A stretch of 55,830 nucleotides of DNA from IMG/VR virus record IMGVR_UViG_3300049811_000327, positions 1 to 55,830 of that record; one strand, 5' to 3'. The DNA comes from a virus. The notes beneath the pieces were generated by a model, which worked only from the letters and a program-made list of their open reading frames with translations, did no database searches and was not told the DNA's origin. A program made the translations under genes and the position numbers. This document shows positions 31,305-39,315 of the stretch, in pieces (position 1 is the first letter of the stretch; the number at the start of each line of letters is the position of its first letter).

Positions 31305-32076
31305 AGAGCCACCGCGTTTCGATCCAGCGACTTGGGTTACTCAAGCGAGAAATCTTGCTCATGGAGATGCAGACTCGGTAACGATCATTGTTGCGCTCTT
31401 CTTGATCAACGGTTCGCTTCTCTCGATGCTTGCCGCGCACCTGGTCTTCAAGGTTCCACTCGACGACATCTTCACACCGACACTGCTCTTTATCGCTGTC
31501 TCGATCGGCATCATCCTAACGTCAGTTTGGACCACCGTCTACGCGGTCACGTTGTATAACCTCAATAAGAAAGTTCAGCTCGCTACTTGGCAGCTAGAGC
31601 TCGATCTTGGCATTGACCTTAACGACGACGGTCAACTTGGACAGCCAAAGTCTTCAAGCGTTCCTCCTGCAGCGGGTCACCCGATGACGATCGGCGGCAC
31701 GAATCCGAAGACAGTCATCCTTCCAGACATTGTGCAGGTCCAGAAAGCTCCAAAGCTCCAGGGCTTCCCCGTTTCAGCAAATGATGTGGTATTCATCCTC
31801 TCGCATGTCAAAGCCCAGGGCCTATCTGTGAGGTCCTGGGAACGAACGGTCCTACCTTCCAAGACTGTAGTAGATCGAGACCTGTGGGTGGCGATCATCA
31901 AGGGCATGGAAGAGTGGAAGATGATCACTATTAAGACCGACAAGGCTGGCAAGCGTTGGCCGATGCTGAACCCCGAAGCAAAGGTTGAAGACATGATCGC
32001 CTCTGTCAGGAAGACCGCTGGAATCAAAGACGAAGGCGACGAAGAAGAGGACCTAGGACCCTCTCAAAGTGAATAA
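31267..32076 (+). CDS. Early membrane protein with C-terminal winged-helix-like domain
   Basis: 269 residues from the ATG at 31267 (CGAAAGG upstream), overlapping the zinc-ribbon gene by 38 bases. Two membrane segments lie near residues 40-65 (IIVALFLINGSLLSMLAAHLVF) and 75-105. The remaining roughly 160 residues are soluble, with a wHTH-like stretch (FPVSANDVVFILSHVKAQGLSV, then MEEWKMITIKTDKAGKRW). A membrane-tethered regulator is one reading (inference). Acidic C-terminus. No known family. Confidence 0.65.
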   Translation: MRKKTMTAGPAPKEPPRFDPATWVTQARNLAHGDADSVTIIVALFLINGSLLSMLAAHLVFKVPLDDIFTPTLLFIAVSIGIILTSVWTTVYAVTLYNLNKKVQLATWQLELDLGIDLNDDGQLGQPKSSSVPPAAGHPMTIGGTNPKTVILPDIVQVQKAPKLQGFPVSANDVVFILSHVKAQGLSVRSWERTVLPSKTVVDRDLWVAIIKGMEEWKMITIKTDKAGKRWPMLNPEAKVEDMIASVRKTAGIKDEGDEEEDLGPSQSE

Positions 32077-32440
32077 CAGAACTCGAAACTCGGCACGAGC
32101 AATCGTCTTCGCCAGCAACCACAACACGAAAATCAGGTTGGTCAAGGTTGAACTTGAAGCCGAAAGACTTGCTGCCAAGGTAGCTGAACTAGAGGCCAAA
32201 GTTGATACTCTTCTCACTCACTCCAGTCGCGGGCACTCGATTGCACAGCGTTGGATTGAGGTTGCACCAGACCTTGGCGCTCTCTGGATGACCGCTATGA
32301 CAGCACGTGCCAATGGTGACGACATCGGCTTCACAGCAGCTGCGTCAGCTGCATTCACACTCATTGGTGATGCATTCTCGCATTCGTCCGATATCAGTCA
32401 ACATCACCCAAACGGCCAAGGGGCCGCGAAAGGCAAATGA
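32069..32440 (+). CDS. Coiled-coil early protein
   Basis: 123 residues starting at GTG 32069, overlapping the previous stop. A clear coiled coil at about residues 24-50 (VKVELEAERLAAKVAELEAKVDTLL), then a helical, Ala-rich section and a basic tail. Likely oligomeric; function unknown. Confidence 0.6.
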   Translation: MNNRTRNSARAIVFASNHNTKIRLVKVELEAERLAAKVAELEAKVDTLLTHSSRGHSIAQRWIEVAPDLGALWMTAMTARANGDDIGFTAAASAAFTLIGDAFSHSSDISQHHPNGQGAAKGK

Positions 32441-32604
32441 TGATCATGCAACTAATTGACATGATGCTTGCGAGCTGGGAACGCGAGGCTCGTAAGCAAC
32501 TTCAAAAGAACCAACCGGTCGAGAAAATCGACGCGACGGCTTTACTTTTCCGTGAGATAATTGACCAACTTTCGCAAGCCTTTCGCCATTCGCCATTCAT
32601 CTAG
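32437..32604 (+). CDS. Small helical early protein
   Basis: 55 residues, start ATG at 32437 overlapping the previous stop by ATGA (a second ATG follows). Sequence is helical and polar (DMMLASWEREARKQLQK). No family recognised. Confidence 0.55.
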   Translation: MMIMQLIDMMLASWEREARKQLQKNQPVEKIDATALLFREIIDQLSQAFRHSPFI

Positions 32605-32621
32605 AGAAAGAGAGAACAACT

Positions 32622-32987
32622 ATGAAAGCGTTTCTGTTACTTGTCGGCGGAGTAGCCGCCATCGTCTTCGTCCTGATGCTTCTGCTGATCTCGAGTGATG
32701 CGATTGATACCGCAACGAGTGAAGCGGTCGAGGACGTTATCAGTCAGCTTGGTGATGAGACATCCGCATCGGCCAAACAGCTCTCGGTCAACATCTGCAC
32801 CGGTCTGTGCATCGGCTCTGGCAATAGCAAGCAAGACAGCGCGGCAACAACCACCACAATGAAGCAGGAGAAAGAGGTGGAGGTGGAACCGCCGAGCACG
32901 AGCTCAATGTTACTCTTTGGCCTCCTCTTCACAGTCGTCGTTGGGCTAGCGGTGGTCTTCGCGACGTTCATCTTTGGTAGTGAATAA
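32622..32987 (+). CDS. Small membrane protein, two segments
   Basis: 121 residues. Membrane segments at the N-terminus (LLLVGGVAAIVFVLMLLLI) and C-terminus (MLLFGLLFTVVVGLAVVFATF) flank an acidic loop with CTGLC. Both ends embedded with the loop outside suggests a small inner-membrane protein; superinfection exclusion is possible (inference). Confidence 0.6.
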   Translation: MKAFLLLVGGVAAIVFVLMLLLISSDAIDTATSEAVEDVISQLGDETSASAKQLSVNICTGLCIGSGNSKQDSAATTTTMKQEKEVEVEPPSTSSMLLFGLLFTVVVGLAVVFATFIFGSE

Positions 32988-33100
32988 ACCTACCCATCAT
33001 CAGTCACCAAGTGTGCTCCCAAGTGTTGTGGCTGTGTGTGTTGTGCACGCTTACGCGGGAAAAACACCGTAAGACACATCGGTAAGTGAAAGGAAATCAC

Positions 33101-33481
33101 GTGAAGCATCTAATTCGCAACCTTCTCCTAGCCTTTTGCCTAATTGTTGGCTTTGTGACTCTTGCGATTGTCATATCAGAAAAGGCAGGAGAAACGGGTG
33201 CGGCAATCGTAGTTGGGGTCATATTCTTGCTAGTACTTTCGATCCCAACGTCCTTGGCGATAGCTCTCATCAACAGGTCTTTGTCGAACAGAAAATACAC
33301 CAGACAGGTGAACAACGACAATCGCCAGATCATAATCTTCGTTCAGAGAGAAAGCGGAGAGTTTGCAAAAGTTGAAGGCGAAGAGGCCAAAAGATTGCTC
33401 TCTGGGCTATCTCCTCAACACACTTCAGTCATCGTTTCCAAGTCTGGAAACACGCCCACCCATATTCAAGAAAGGCTCTAA
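33101..33481 (+). CDS. Small membrane protein, two segments
   Basis: 126 residues from GTG 33101 with AAAGGA upstream. Two hydrophobic stretches (LLLAFCLIVGFVTLAIVI and AAIVVGVIFLLVLSIPTSLAIAL) are followed by a charged cytoplasmic tail. Neighbour of another membrane protein. Function unknown. Confidence 0.6.
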   Translation: MKHLIRNLLLAFCLIVGFVTLAIVISEKAGETGAAIVVGVIFLLVLSIPTSLAIALINRSLSNRKYTRQVNNDNRQIIIFVQRESGEFAKVEGEEAKRLLSGLSPQHTSVIVSKSGNTPTHIQERL

Positions 33482-33482
33482 C

Positions 33483-34019
33483 ATGGATACCATTACCGAC
33501 AGTCACATTTTCGAGAGCAATTATGGAGTCGCCTTCCATTGCGCTCCATTCAACGGTTCCGTTCACGGAATCGCCTCCTCCCCCTACGCGGCGCTCAAGC
33601 TATTCTTCGACGACGGTACTGACCCCGACCGTTGGGTCAGGTACATCACTGCTGATGAAGCACGTGCCATCCAGACCATGTTTTCCCTCTTTCTGCAGCT
33701 CCATGAGGTGTCGCCGCTTCGGCTCAGTCTCGCTCAGATACGGGAAGAGTCGGCCCCTCCAGCGCGTCCGAAGGTGAAGTTCTCTGAGCCAGTCGGCCGT
33801 CACGGAAGCTCACTGGGCCGCGAGCGCGCCAACGGCCGTATTCTGCGAGTCATCGCAGAGTCAGACATCCCCCTCTCTGTGCATGAGATCTCGCGAAGAA
33901 CGGGCCTGCCTCAGTCAACCGTTGGCGCCGCAGTGCTCTACCTCTATCGCACCGAACGCATTCAACGCGACGCCGACCACGATAGCCAGGGCGCCCCATA
34001 CCTCTATACGCTTGCGTAA
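33483..34019 (+). CDS. Winged-helix regulator-like protein
   Basis: 178 residues from the ATG at 33483 with GAAAGG upstream. The N-terminal 100 residues are alpha/beta (FESNYGVAFHCAPFNG). The C-terminal 60 form a wHTH (NGRILRVIAESDIPLSVHEISRRTGLPQSTVGAAVLYLYRT) like MarR/IclR regulators. A DNA-binding regulator of the phage or host is likely; it may act at the early promoter box (inference). Confidence 0.65.
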   Translation: MDTITDSHIFESNYGVAFHCAPFNGSVHGIASSPYAALKLFFDDGTDPDRWVRYITADEARAIQTMFSLFLQLHEVSPLRLSLAQIREESAPPARPKVKFSEPVGRHGSSLGRERANGRILRVIAESDIPLSVHEISRRTGLPQSTVGAAVLYLYRTERIQRDADHDSQGAPYLYTLA

Positions 34020-34034
34020 GGAGAGGTCGTCAGC

Positions 34035-34099
34035 GAACTCCGAAAATTTAACATTCCGGCTATGTACATTTGCGAGAAAGCGTGATATGATCAATCTGT
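34035..34099 (+). promoter_or_regulatory. Early promoter 5
   Basis: Block with -10 TATGAT at 34086-34091, 51 bases after the GAACTC box; leader CTGTAAGTGACGATT. Confidence 0.85.
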
Positions 34100-34146
34100 A
34101 AGTGACGATTGCATCCAACTTCTCGCAGAACGAAAGGAACACTCCA

Positions 34147-35061
34147 ATGACTACCACTTCTTCGGTTCGCCGCTTCGACATCCACACCTTCACCGACTTC
34201 CGTACCTTCGGCCTCTCGGCTAACGCAACCGCTGCTGATATGCGATGGGTGGACATCAAGACGGAAGACATCGTCGACTTCAAGGTCGTCTCCCTGGAAC
34301 GCAAACACGCCTCGGCCACTCTGACCGTCCACAGTGCGGATCGCGAGCACCCCGAGGAGTATGCGTTCGCGAAAAGCGGCATGGACTACTTGGCCTACCG
34401 CTTGGGCATCCACTACAAGGACTTCGGGACTATCACCGATCTCAAGGCGTCTCTGGCGGCCCGCAAGATCACTCACATGGTCCTCTGCATCTTCCGCGGG
34501 ATGGTCCTCGGTACCCCCACCAAGTACGAGGGTATCATGGGGCACGATAAGGTCATCTCGAGGATCGAGCCTTTCTCCTCTCACTTCCAGTGGGGGAAGG
34601 TTACTCCCGATGAGATGATCGCGATCTTCTCGAAGGTGAGCCCGGACGTCTCTGCCCGCAAGCTGCGGTTTGGTGTGAGGGTTCGCAACGGCATGACTGG
34701 CACGGCAGCGCTTTCGGTCTCCTACGCCTTGATCGCAGATCGCCGAGTCTTCGAGTACTCTCGCCACTCTCGGTCACGGCACACCACCTTCGAGGCGGTC
34801 CTCGCGACCATCGACACCATCGAGGAGATGCTGGTCGCTGACGAGATGTACGACCTCTTGGCCAAGCTGGAAGCTTCCGCCTCTGAGTCGCCGCTCTCAC
34901 TGGTCACCATGGTCATCGAGCTCCCAGCCGACCTGGAGAAGGCCGAGAAGTGGTTCAGCGACGAGACCTCCCTCTCCTTGGCAGACATCATCGCGATCGC
35001 AATTGAGAAGGACTTCTCCAACGTCCTGATCAACAAACTGATCGAGACCTTCACTGCCTAA
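34147..35061 (+). CDS. Large early hypothetical protein
   Basis: 304 residues from the ATG at 34147 with AACGAAAGG upstream. A soluble alpha/beta protein (VRRFDIHTFTDFRTFG, then VVSLERKHASATLTVH); residues about 180-200 read LRFGVRVRNGMTGTAALSVSYAL, which vaguely resembles the DUF932 family but not enough to name. C-terminal helices are acidic. It is an early gene under promoter 5; function unknown. Confidence 0.55.
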   Translation: MTTTSSVRRFDIHTFTDFRTFGLSANATAADMRWVDIKTEDIVDFKVVSLERKHASATLTVHSADREHPEEYAFAKSGMDYLAYRLGIHYKDFGTITDLKASLAARKITHMVLCIFRGMVLGTPTKYEGIMGHDKVISRIEPFSSHFQWGKVTPDEMIAIFSKVSPDVSARKLRFGVRVRNGMTGTAALSVSYALIADRRVFEYSRHSRSRHTTFEAVLATIDTIEEMLVADEMYDLLAKLEASASESPLSLVTMVIELPADLEKAEKWFSDETSLSLADIIAIAIEKDFSNVLINKLIETFTA

Positions 35062-35079
35062 CGAGTTTGCCAGCAAGGG

Positions 35080-35109
35080 GAGGATGAGTGCAAGTGACGG
35101 CTCATCCTC
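35080..35109 (+). terminator. Stem-loop after the 304-residue early gene
   Basis: GAGGATGAG (35080-35088) pairs with CTCATCCTC (35101-35109). No U-run, so processing or attenuation rather than full termination. Confidence 0.4.
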
Positions 35110-35138
35110 CTCTCCATGTTTTCCAAAGGAACTACGAA

Positions 35139-36023
35139 ATGACAACCATCGCAATCCCCAATGATGACATCTTCAGTCGCGGGCCCAAGGCAAGCGTAAA
35201 GACTGAGCGTGACCCGATCGTTGAAGCTATCTTCTCCGGCATGACGTCCACCAACACTCTCCGCCGCAAGCGCATGTACGGAGCGGCTGCGGGCAAGTGC
35301 GCTCGTCACTCATACCTGATGACCAAGTCTGATGGGATCGACACGTTCGGTCCATCCGGGATGATGTACACGGCGATCGGAACGGCGGTCCACAACGCCA
35401 TCTCGACAGCGCTCTTCAACGCCGGTCTCCTGATGTTCAAGGAGTATCGCCTCTCACCGCCGACGTGGCTCGCACTGAGTGGGTACGTCGACGACATCAT
35501 CGCTCTCGACGGCCAGCCTGCCATCCTCGAGATCAAGACGACCGGCAACGTTTCGAAAGCAACGATCGACTTCGAACATGCAATGCAGGCGACCACCTAT
35601 GCGCTCATCACCGGCATAGATCGTGCCTTCGTCCTCTATGTCGACCGCAACGTCGGCATGCCGCTCCCCAAGATGCGCTCCCTCCAGGTCGATACGAGTC
35701 CGGAGGCGCTTCGGGCAGTGGCCACTCAGTTGGCGAACGGGCAAGTTGGCATGAATCGCGATCGCCTGCCGAGTATCCCTCTGAACCTTCGCCCGAGCCT
35801 CTGCAGGTACTGCCCGTTTCACTCCAACTGTTGGGATGATGAACCATTCACATTCCCCGTTGGTGAAGCCCTGGGAGGCCCGGACGACCTTCACGACGTT
35901 GAGTGGATGGTCGCAGACCTGATTGACCCGAAGCAACGAGCGTGGCGCCTTGAGCGAACCATCGAGTTCATCGCCAAGTTCGGCGAGAAGCGTCCGATCC
36001 CCGAACTGATCGAATCAGTCTAG
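35139..36023 (+). CDS. Cas4-like PD-(D/E)XK exonuclease with Fe-S cluster
   Basis: 294 residues from the ATG at 35139 with CAAAGGA upstream. The Cas4/RecB pattern is complete: Cys54 (AAGKCARHSYL), His85, Asp118-Asp119 (SGYVDDI), Glu131 and Lys133 (LEIKTTG), a later QATTYAL and the terminal Cys triplet Cys222, Cys225, Cys231 (LCRYCPFHSNC). The four Cys should bind a 4Fe-4S cluster and the acidic residues metal for 5'-3' DNA resection. In phages such genes occur without CRISPR and likely aid recombination or replication. No Cas1/Cas2 is nearby. Confidence 0.8.
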   Translation: MTTIAIPNDDIFSRGPKASVKTERDPIVEAIFSGMTSTNTLRRKRMYGAAAGKCARHSYLMTKSDGIDTFGPSGMMYTAIGTAVHNAISTALFNAGLLMFKEYRLSPPTWLALSGYVDDIIALDGQPAILEIKTTGNVSKATIDFEHAMQATTYALITGIDRAFVLYVDRNVGMPLPKMRSLQVDTSPEALRAVATQLANGQVGMNRDRLPSIPLNLRPSLCRYCPFHSNCWDDEPFTFPVGEALGGPDDLHDVEWMVADLIDPKQRAWRLERTIEFIAKFGEKRPIPELIESV

Positions 36024-36030
36024 CGAAGAG

Positions 36031-36054
36031 AGGGGCTTCGAAAGAGGCCCCTTC
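36031..36054 (+). terminator. Stem-loop after the Cas4-like gene
   Basis: AGGGGC (36031-36036) pairs with GCCCCT (36047-36052), with a short loop. No T-run. Likely weak terminator or spacer. Confidence 0.4.
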
Positions 36055-36079
36055 ACCTCGTCGACAAAGGGCACTTCAG

Positions 36080-36535
36080 ATGTCGAGACCAACTGCTTCT
36101 TTTGCAACCAATCCAGGGAAGGCTCCAAACCTTCGCACCGCCACTACCCAACAGAACTCAGTTTGGCTTAAAGGTGCCTTGGTGAAGACAGCTTCTCATT
36201 GGGCTGAAGAGCCGAACGAGGAGGTTTTGGCAAAGTTGGTGAAGGTTGGCAGAACCATTGGTCGTGTCGATGGCCAACTTTGGTGTACTCACAACGGCAA
36301 GCTCATGCGCCAAGTGGAAGAGCCGTCTGTTGCATGTCCGAACACCGCTCTCTGGCCAGGCGTCCCACACGAAGAAGAGTATGCGTGTATCCCGTATGAG
36401 ACATGCCGCCTTTGCCTTCACTTCATGCCTCCTGAACCCGGGCTCCGCCTTTCCTGCTGCAGTTGGGTAAGAGAGGTTAGGGCTAAGGCTGAGGCCTCTC
36501 AGGGTGACCCAGTCACACGCAACGGCAAGGGATGA
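36080..36535 (+). CDS. Cys-rich early protein
   Basis: 151 residues; AAAGG upstream. Eight Cys are grouped in the second half (CTHNG, ACPN, ACIP, CRLC, CCSW), typical of metal binding. Its C-terminus runs into element E. No family recognised; one or two zinc sites may be present. Confidence 0.6.
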   Translation: MSRPTASFATNPGKAPNLRTATTQQNSVWLKGALVKTASHWAEEPNEEVLAKLVKVGRTIGRVDGQLWCTHNGKLMRQVEEPSVACPNTALWPGVPHEEEYACIPYETCRLCLHFMPPEPGLRLSCCSWVREVRAKAEASQGDPVTRNGKG

Positions 36536-36570
36536 TAGGATACTCATCTCTATCGATTGGAGGCCTCAGG
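36489..36570. repeat. Palindromic intergenic element E
   Basis: Arms CTGAGGCCTC (36489-36498) and GAGGCCTCAG (36560-36569) are perfectly complementary. Inside are GTGACCCAGTCAC (perfect dyad, about 36504-36516) and core GATGATAGGATACTCATC (36531-36548). On its plus strand it very closely matches the minus strand of element C through CAGGGTGACC...CACACGC. Confidence 0.75.
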
Positions 36571-36602
36571 GAGGCTTCTAAACTTCCAAGAAAGGATCGA
36601 TC

Positions 36603-36899
36603 ATGGACCTCAAAGCACTCGAAAGCATGCTCATCACCGAGTCCGAATGGGAGACCTGCATCCTCGATCTTCCGGACGCTGTCGTTAAGGCAGTTGGGAA
36701 GAGCGACGACGACATCGTCATCTATGCCTTTAGGCTCCTGGCCCCACACATGTGGGCGCTCGTCTTCACGGTTGAGGTGGTCGATGGCTCGCCAGGCACC
36801 ATTGTTGACTACATCGCAAACGCGATCATGATGGCGACGGCTGACTGGGTCGAACCACCCAAGAAGGTTCCGGCTGCCTCTCGTTCCAAGACTTCCTAG
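36603..36899 (+). CDS. Small acidic early protein
   Basis: 98 residues with AAAGGA 9 bases upstream, just after element E. A soluble alpha/beta protein (WETCILDLPDAVVKAVG, then WALVFTVEVVDGSPG) with a basic tail. No family recognised. Confidence 0.65.
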   Translation: MDLKALESMLITESEWETCILDLPDAVVKAVGKSDDDIVIYAFRLLAPHMWALVFTVEVVDGSPGTIVDYIANAIMMATADWVEPPKKVPAASRSKTS

Positions 36900-36900
36900 A

Positions 36901-37012
36901 GGCTCCCTGCTGAATCACCACTTTGAGATGTATGTTCCTACCATCCATGAGAGGGGGGAGTGTCTGAGAGGTTCTGGGAGACTGTGGAAGGTAACCTCGT
37001 TTGACTGCTAAC
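36901..37012. repeat. Degenerate palindromic element H and AGGTAACC module
   Basis: A diverged copy: CTCCC (36903-36907) with GGGAG (36976-36980) around core GATGTATGTTCCTACCATC (36927-36945), then GTGTCTGAGAGG. It is followed by AGGTAACCTCGTTTGACTGC at 36989-37008, which also occurs at 40235 and inverted at 29971. Promoter 6 begins just after. Confidence 0.5.
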
Positions 37013-37054
37013 CTGCACATACATGCGCGGAGTGAGACGGAACCACATCAAGGT

Positions 37055-37119
37055 GAACTCCGAAAATTTAACATTCCGGCTATGTACATTTACCGAAAAG
37101 CGTGATATGATCTTCTCGT
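37055..37119 (+). promoter_or_regulatory. Early promoter 6
   Basis: Block with -10 TATGAT at 37106-37111, -35 TGTACA, leader CTCGTAAGCAAGATTC; 51-base box offset. Confidence 0.85.
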
Positions 37120-37157
37120 AAGCAAGATTCACACCAACCACGAAAGGAACAACTCCA

Positions 37158-37376
37158 ATGAGCATCTTCGGCCACATCTTCACCGACACCATCGACTGCT
37201 ATCACTTCTACATCGAGGGCTGCTACGAAGGGTCCTGTCGGGCAAGTGGCTTCGACGGCGCACGGGCCATCGCTCAGGAGCGGTTCCCCGACATCGACAT
37301 CGAGGACATCCACATCTACACCCACTTCGAGCACTGCGAGATTCAGGATCGGTACTGTGATTCGATTCGCGACTGA
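37158..37376 (+). CDS. Small Cys-rich early protein
   Basis: 72 residues, AAAGGA upstream. Six Cys (CYHF, CYEG, SCRA, HCEI, CDSI), each spaced as possible metal ligands, with an acidic middle. First gene after promoter 6. No family recognised. Confidence 0.65.
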   Translation: MSIFGHIFTDTIDCYHFYIEGCYEGSCRASGFDGARAIAQERFPDIDIEDIHIYTHFEHCEIQDRYCDSIRD

Positions 37377-37383
37377 CCCAAAC

Positions 37384-37418
37384 GAGGCTGACCCCACTAA
37401 GGTCAGCTTCACTTTTAT
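37384..37418 (+). terminator. Terminator between the Cys-rich protein and dCMP deaminase
   Basis: GCTGACC (37387-37393) pairs with GGTCAGC (37401-37407), flanked by GAG/TTC extension and followed by ACTTTTATT, a T-rich tail. Confidence 0.6.
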
Positions 37419-37438
37419 TCCAACTTTGGAGGACCATC

Positions 37439-37870
37439 ATGGCCGAGCGCCCATCTTGGGACGACTACTTCATGGGCATTACCTTTGCGGTCAGCAGGCG
37501 CAGCACGTGCGATCGTGCAAGAGTGGGGGCAATCATCGTCAAGGACCAAAGCATCCTCACGACAGGTTACAACGGCTCACCGAGCGGGCTGCCACATTGT
37601 GATGATGTTGGTCACCTAATGGTGGACGGTCACTGCGTGCGTACACTACACGCGGAGCAGAACGCGATCATCCAAGCTGCGCAGCACGGCGTCAGTATAC
37701 GCGGTGCGACAATCTATGTCACTCACCAACCGTGCTTGACATGCGCCAGAATGATCATCAATGCGGGCCTCGTGCGTGTCGTATACGCCGGCGACTACAT
37801 CGACGCGTACTCTGTCGAGTTCCTCGCTCAAGCTGGCGTGGCACTGCAGAAGATGACAGTTCCACAATAA
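37439..37870 (+). CDS. Deoxycytidylate (dCMP) deaminase
   Basis: 143 residues with GGAGG nine bases upstream. The zinc site is HAEQN (His, Glu) and PCLTCA (two Cys), the ComEB/dCMP-deaminase pattern; an upstream DRARVGAIIVKDQSILTTGYNG segment gives the nucleotide loop. It converts dCMP to dUMP for thymidylate synthesis. In T4 this enzyme (cd) balances dCTP for hydroxymethylation, which fits the modification cluster here. No thymidylate synthase proper was found, so host ThyA may use the dUMP. Confidence 0.88.
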   Translation: MAERPSWDDYFMGITFAVSRRSTCDRARVGAIIVKDQSILTTGYNGSPSGLPHCDDVGHLMVDGHCVRTLHAEQNAIIQAAQHGVSIRGATIYVTHQPCLTCARMIINAGLVRVVYAGDYIDAYSVEFLAQAGVALQKMTVPQ

Positions 37871-37875
37871 TCGAC

Positions 37876-37940
37876 GAACTTGGAAAATTTAACATTCCGG
37901 CCATGTACATTTCCCTAAAGGTGTGATATGATCTTCTCGT
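37876..37940 (+). promoter_or_regulatory. Early promoter 7
   Basis: Block with -10 TATGAT at 37927-37932, box GAACTTGG; leader CTCGTAAGCAAGATTC. Confidence 0.85.
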
Positions 37941-37983
37941 AAGCAAGATTCACCAAACGCACTCACGAAAGGCACACACGATC

Positions 37984-38370
37984 ATGGCACCCCTGGACAT
38001 CATCTTCATCACCCACATCGCTCATCGTTGGGACTCCACCAATCCTGGTAACCTGGTCTTCGAAGTCACCCCCGATCTCTTCCGCTATCCCAAGCCCAAG
38101 AATTACATCGTTGACACCAACCACGGTCTCATGATCGACGCTGGCACGATGCAGCTAGCAGGTGTCGACACGCGGTGGGTGCCTGTCGCTGGACACATTG
38201 GTCGAGCCAACCTCTACGCAGTCAAGGGCGAAATCAAGGACGTCCTCGAGCAGATCGCCAACGACACTTACTACGGCACCATCGAGAACGCCCGCAGCCA
38301 GCGAGAACGCGACGTTCGCATCATTCGCCAATTCGTCGCCAAGCGAATCCTGAGCATGGCGACCTCGTAA
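37984..38370 (+). CDS. Early protein, paralogue of the gene at 40900
   Basis: 128 residues. Its C-terminal two thirds align with the protein at 40900-41298: the pattern TNxGx5Gx3LAGxxT, then PVAGxIGxxN, IAxDT, then NARxxxERxVRxxRxxxA recurs in both. N-terminus differs (MAPLDIIFITHIAHRW). The duplicated, separately promoted copies suggest related early functions. No family recognised. Confidence 0.65.
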   Translation: MAPLDIIFITHIAHRWDSTNPGNLVFEVTPDLFRYPKPKNYIVDTNHGLMIDAGTMQLAGVDTRWVPVAGHIGRANLYAVKGEIKDVLEQIANDTYYGTIENARSQRERDVRIIRQFVAKRILSMATS

Positions 38371-38400
38371 CGACCTACACATTTTCGAAAGAGACACATC

Positions 38401-38721
38401 ATGACCCCTAACACACCGATCATCAAGATCCTGGGCTTTCACCCACTCCACTTGGAGCTGCCTGCCTTGAACACGCCTGTCATGGCCGTCACCGTGCAGC
38501 TCCCGCCAAACCGCATCAAGCTGCTCGACCTCTCCAAAAGCGGACTGATGGATGGCCAGATCATCGCCGACCTGCCCACGATGAACATCTCGGTCACGCT
38601 GTCGGAACCGCTCACCATCTTTCAAATCGTCAGTACGATCACCACTTCACCAGAGTCCTGGGAAGGCATCTGGACCAAGGCGCAAGAGTACTTCGACGAG
38701 TGCCAGCCGATTCTCAAGTAA
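38401..38721 (+). CDS. Hypothetical early protein
   Basis: 106 residues, strong CGAAAGAG site. Beta-rich with LHLELPALNTPVMAVTVQLPP and an acidic helical C-terminus. Gene follows the paralogue by 31 bases. No family recognised. Confidence 0.6.
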   Translation: MTPNTPIIKILGFHPLHLELPALNTPVMAVTVQLPPNRIKLLDLSKSGLMDGQIIADLPTMNISVTLSEPLTIFQIVSTITTSPESWEGIWTKAQEYFDECQPILK

Positions 38722-38739
38722 CTGCCAAAGGAGGCAACC

Positions 38740-39135
38740 ATGCCAACCACTTCTTCTGCATCGAGTGATAGTGTGGACGTCATCACGTTCTCGATCCCTC
38801 GTGTTGTCATAGAGGCTGCATTCTCCAGTTCGGTCAATACAGTTCTCAGTGGGCTGTTCAGTTCGTCGCGGACTGGGATCAACCCTGCCGGCTATAAGGC
38901 GGTGGAGAAGGCGATCACTGATTACGTTGAAGAAATGGCACTTCCCGAATCTGCCATCACTCGCATCAACGCAGTCATTGAAGAGGTTCTGCCAAAAGCG
39001 GTCGAGGCAGCGGTCAAGAATCGTGCCGGGACACTCATGGCCGAGATCATCAGATCTGGGGCGCTTGACGAGAGGATCGCTCAGGCGGTGGAGGCACGTT
39101 TGGTAGAAGCGCGTGGAGGGGGTATGTGGACCTGA
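38740..39135 (+). CDS. Hypothetical helical early protein
   Basis: 131 residues, AAAGGAGG site. A Ser-rich N-terminus is followed by long helices (YKAVEKAITDYVEEMALPES, then EDVLPKAVEAAV-type) and an Arg/Gly end. May be oligomeric. No family recognised. Confidence 0.6.
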   Translation: MPTTSSASSDSVDVITFSIPRVVIEAAFSSSVNTVLSGLFSSSRTGINPAGYKAVEKAITDYVEEMALPESAITRINAVIEEVLPKAVEAAVKNRAGTLMAEIIRSGALDERIAQAVEARLVEARGGGMWT

Positions 39136-39207
39136 TCACGCGATGAAGCGTACGCCCGTACGGGGGGGAGAATGTGACCTTAACCATACCCAAAACGAAC
39201 TCTGGAC

Positions 39208-39272
39208 GAACTTGGAAAATTTAACATTCCGGCTATGTACATTTACCGAAATGTGTGATATGATCAATCTGT
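39208..39272 (+). promoter_or_regulatory. Early promoter 8
   Basis: Block with -10 TATGAT at 39259-39264; leader CTGTCAGTGAGATTC. 51-base box offset. The gap before it (39136-39207) shows no other feature. Confidence 0.85.
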
Positions 39273-39315
39273 CAGTGAGATTCAAATCCAACCCAATCAC
39301 GAAAGGCACACTCCA

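Noticed and set aside
34147-35061. DUF932-type annotation for the 304-residue early protein
   Set aside because: Only a short NGMTG-like stretch is reminiscent; not enough to assign.
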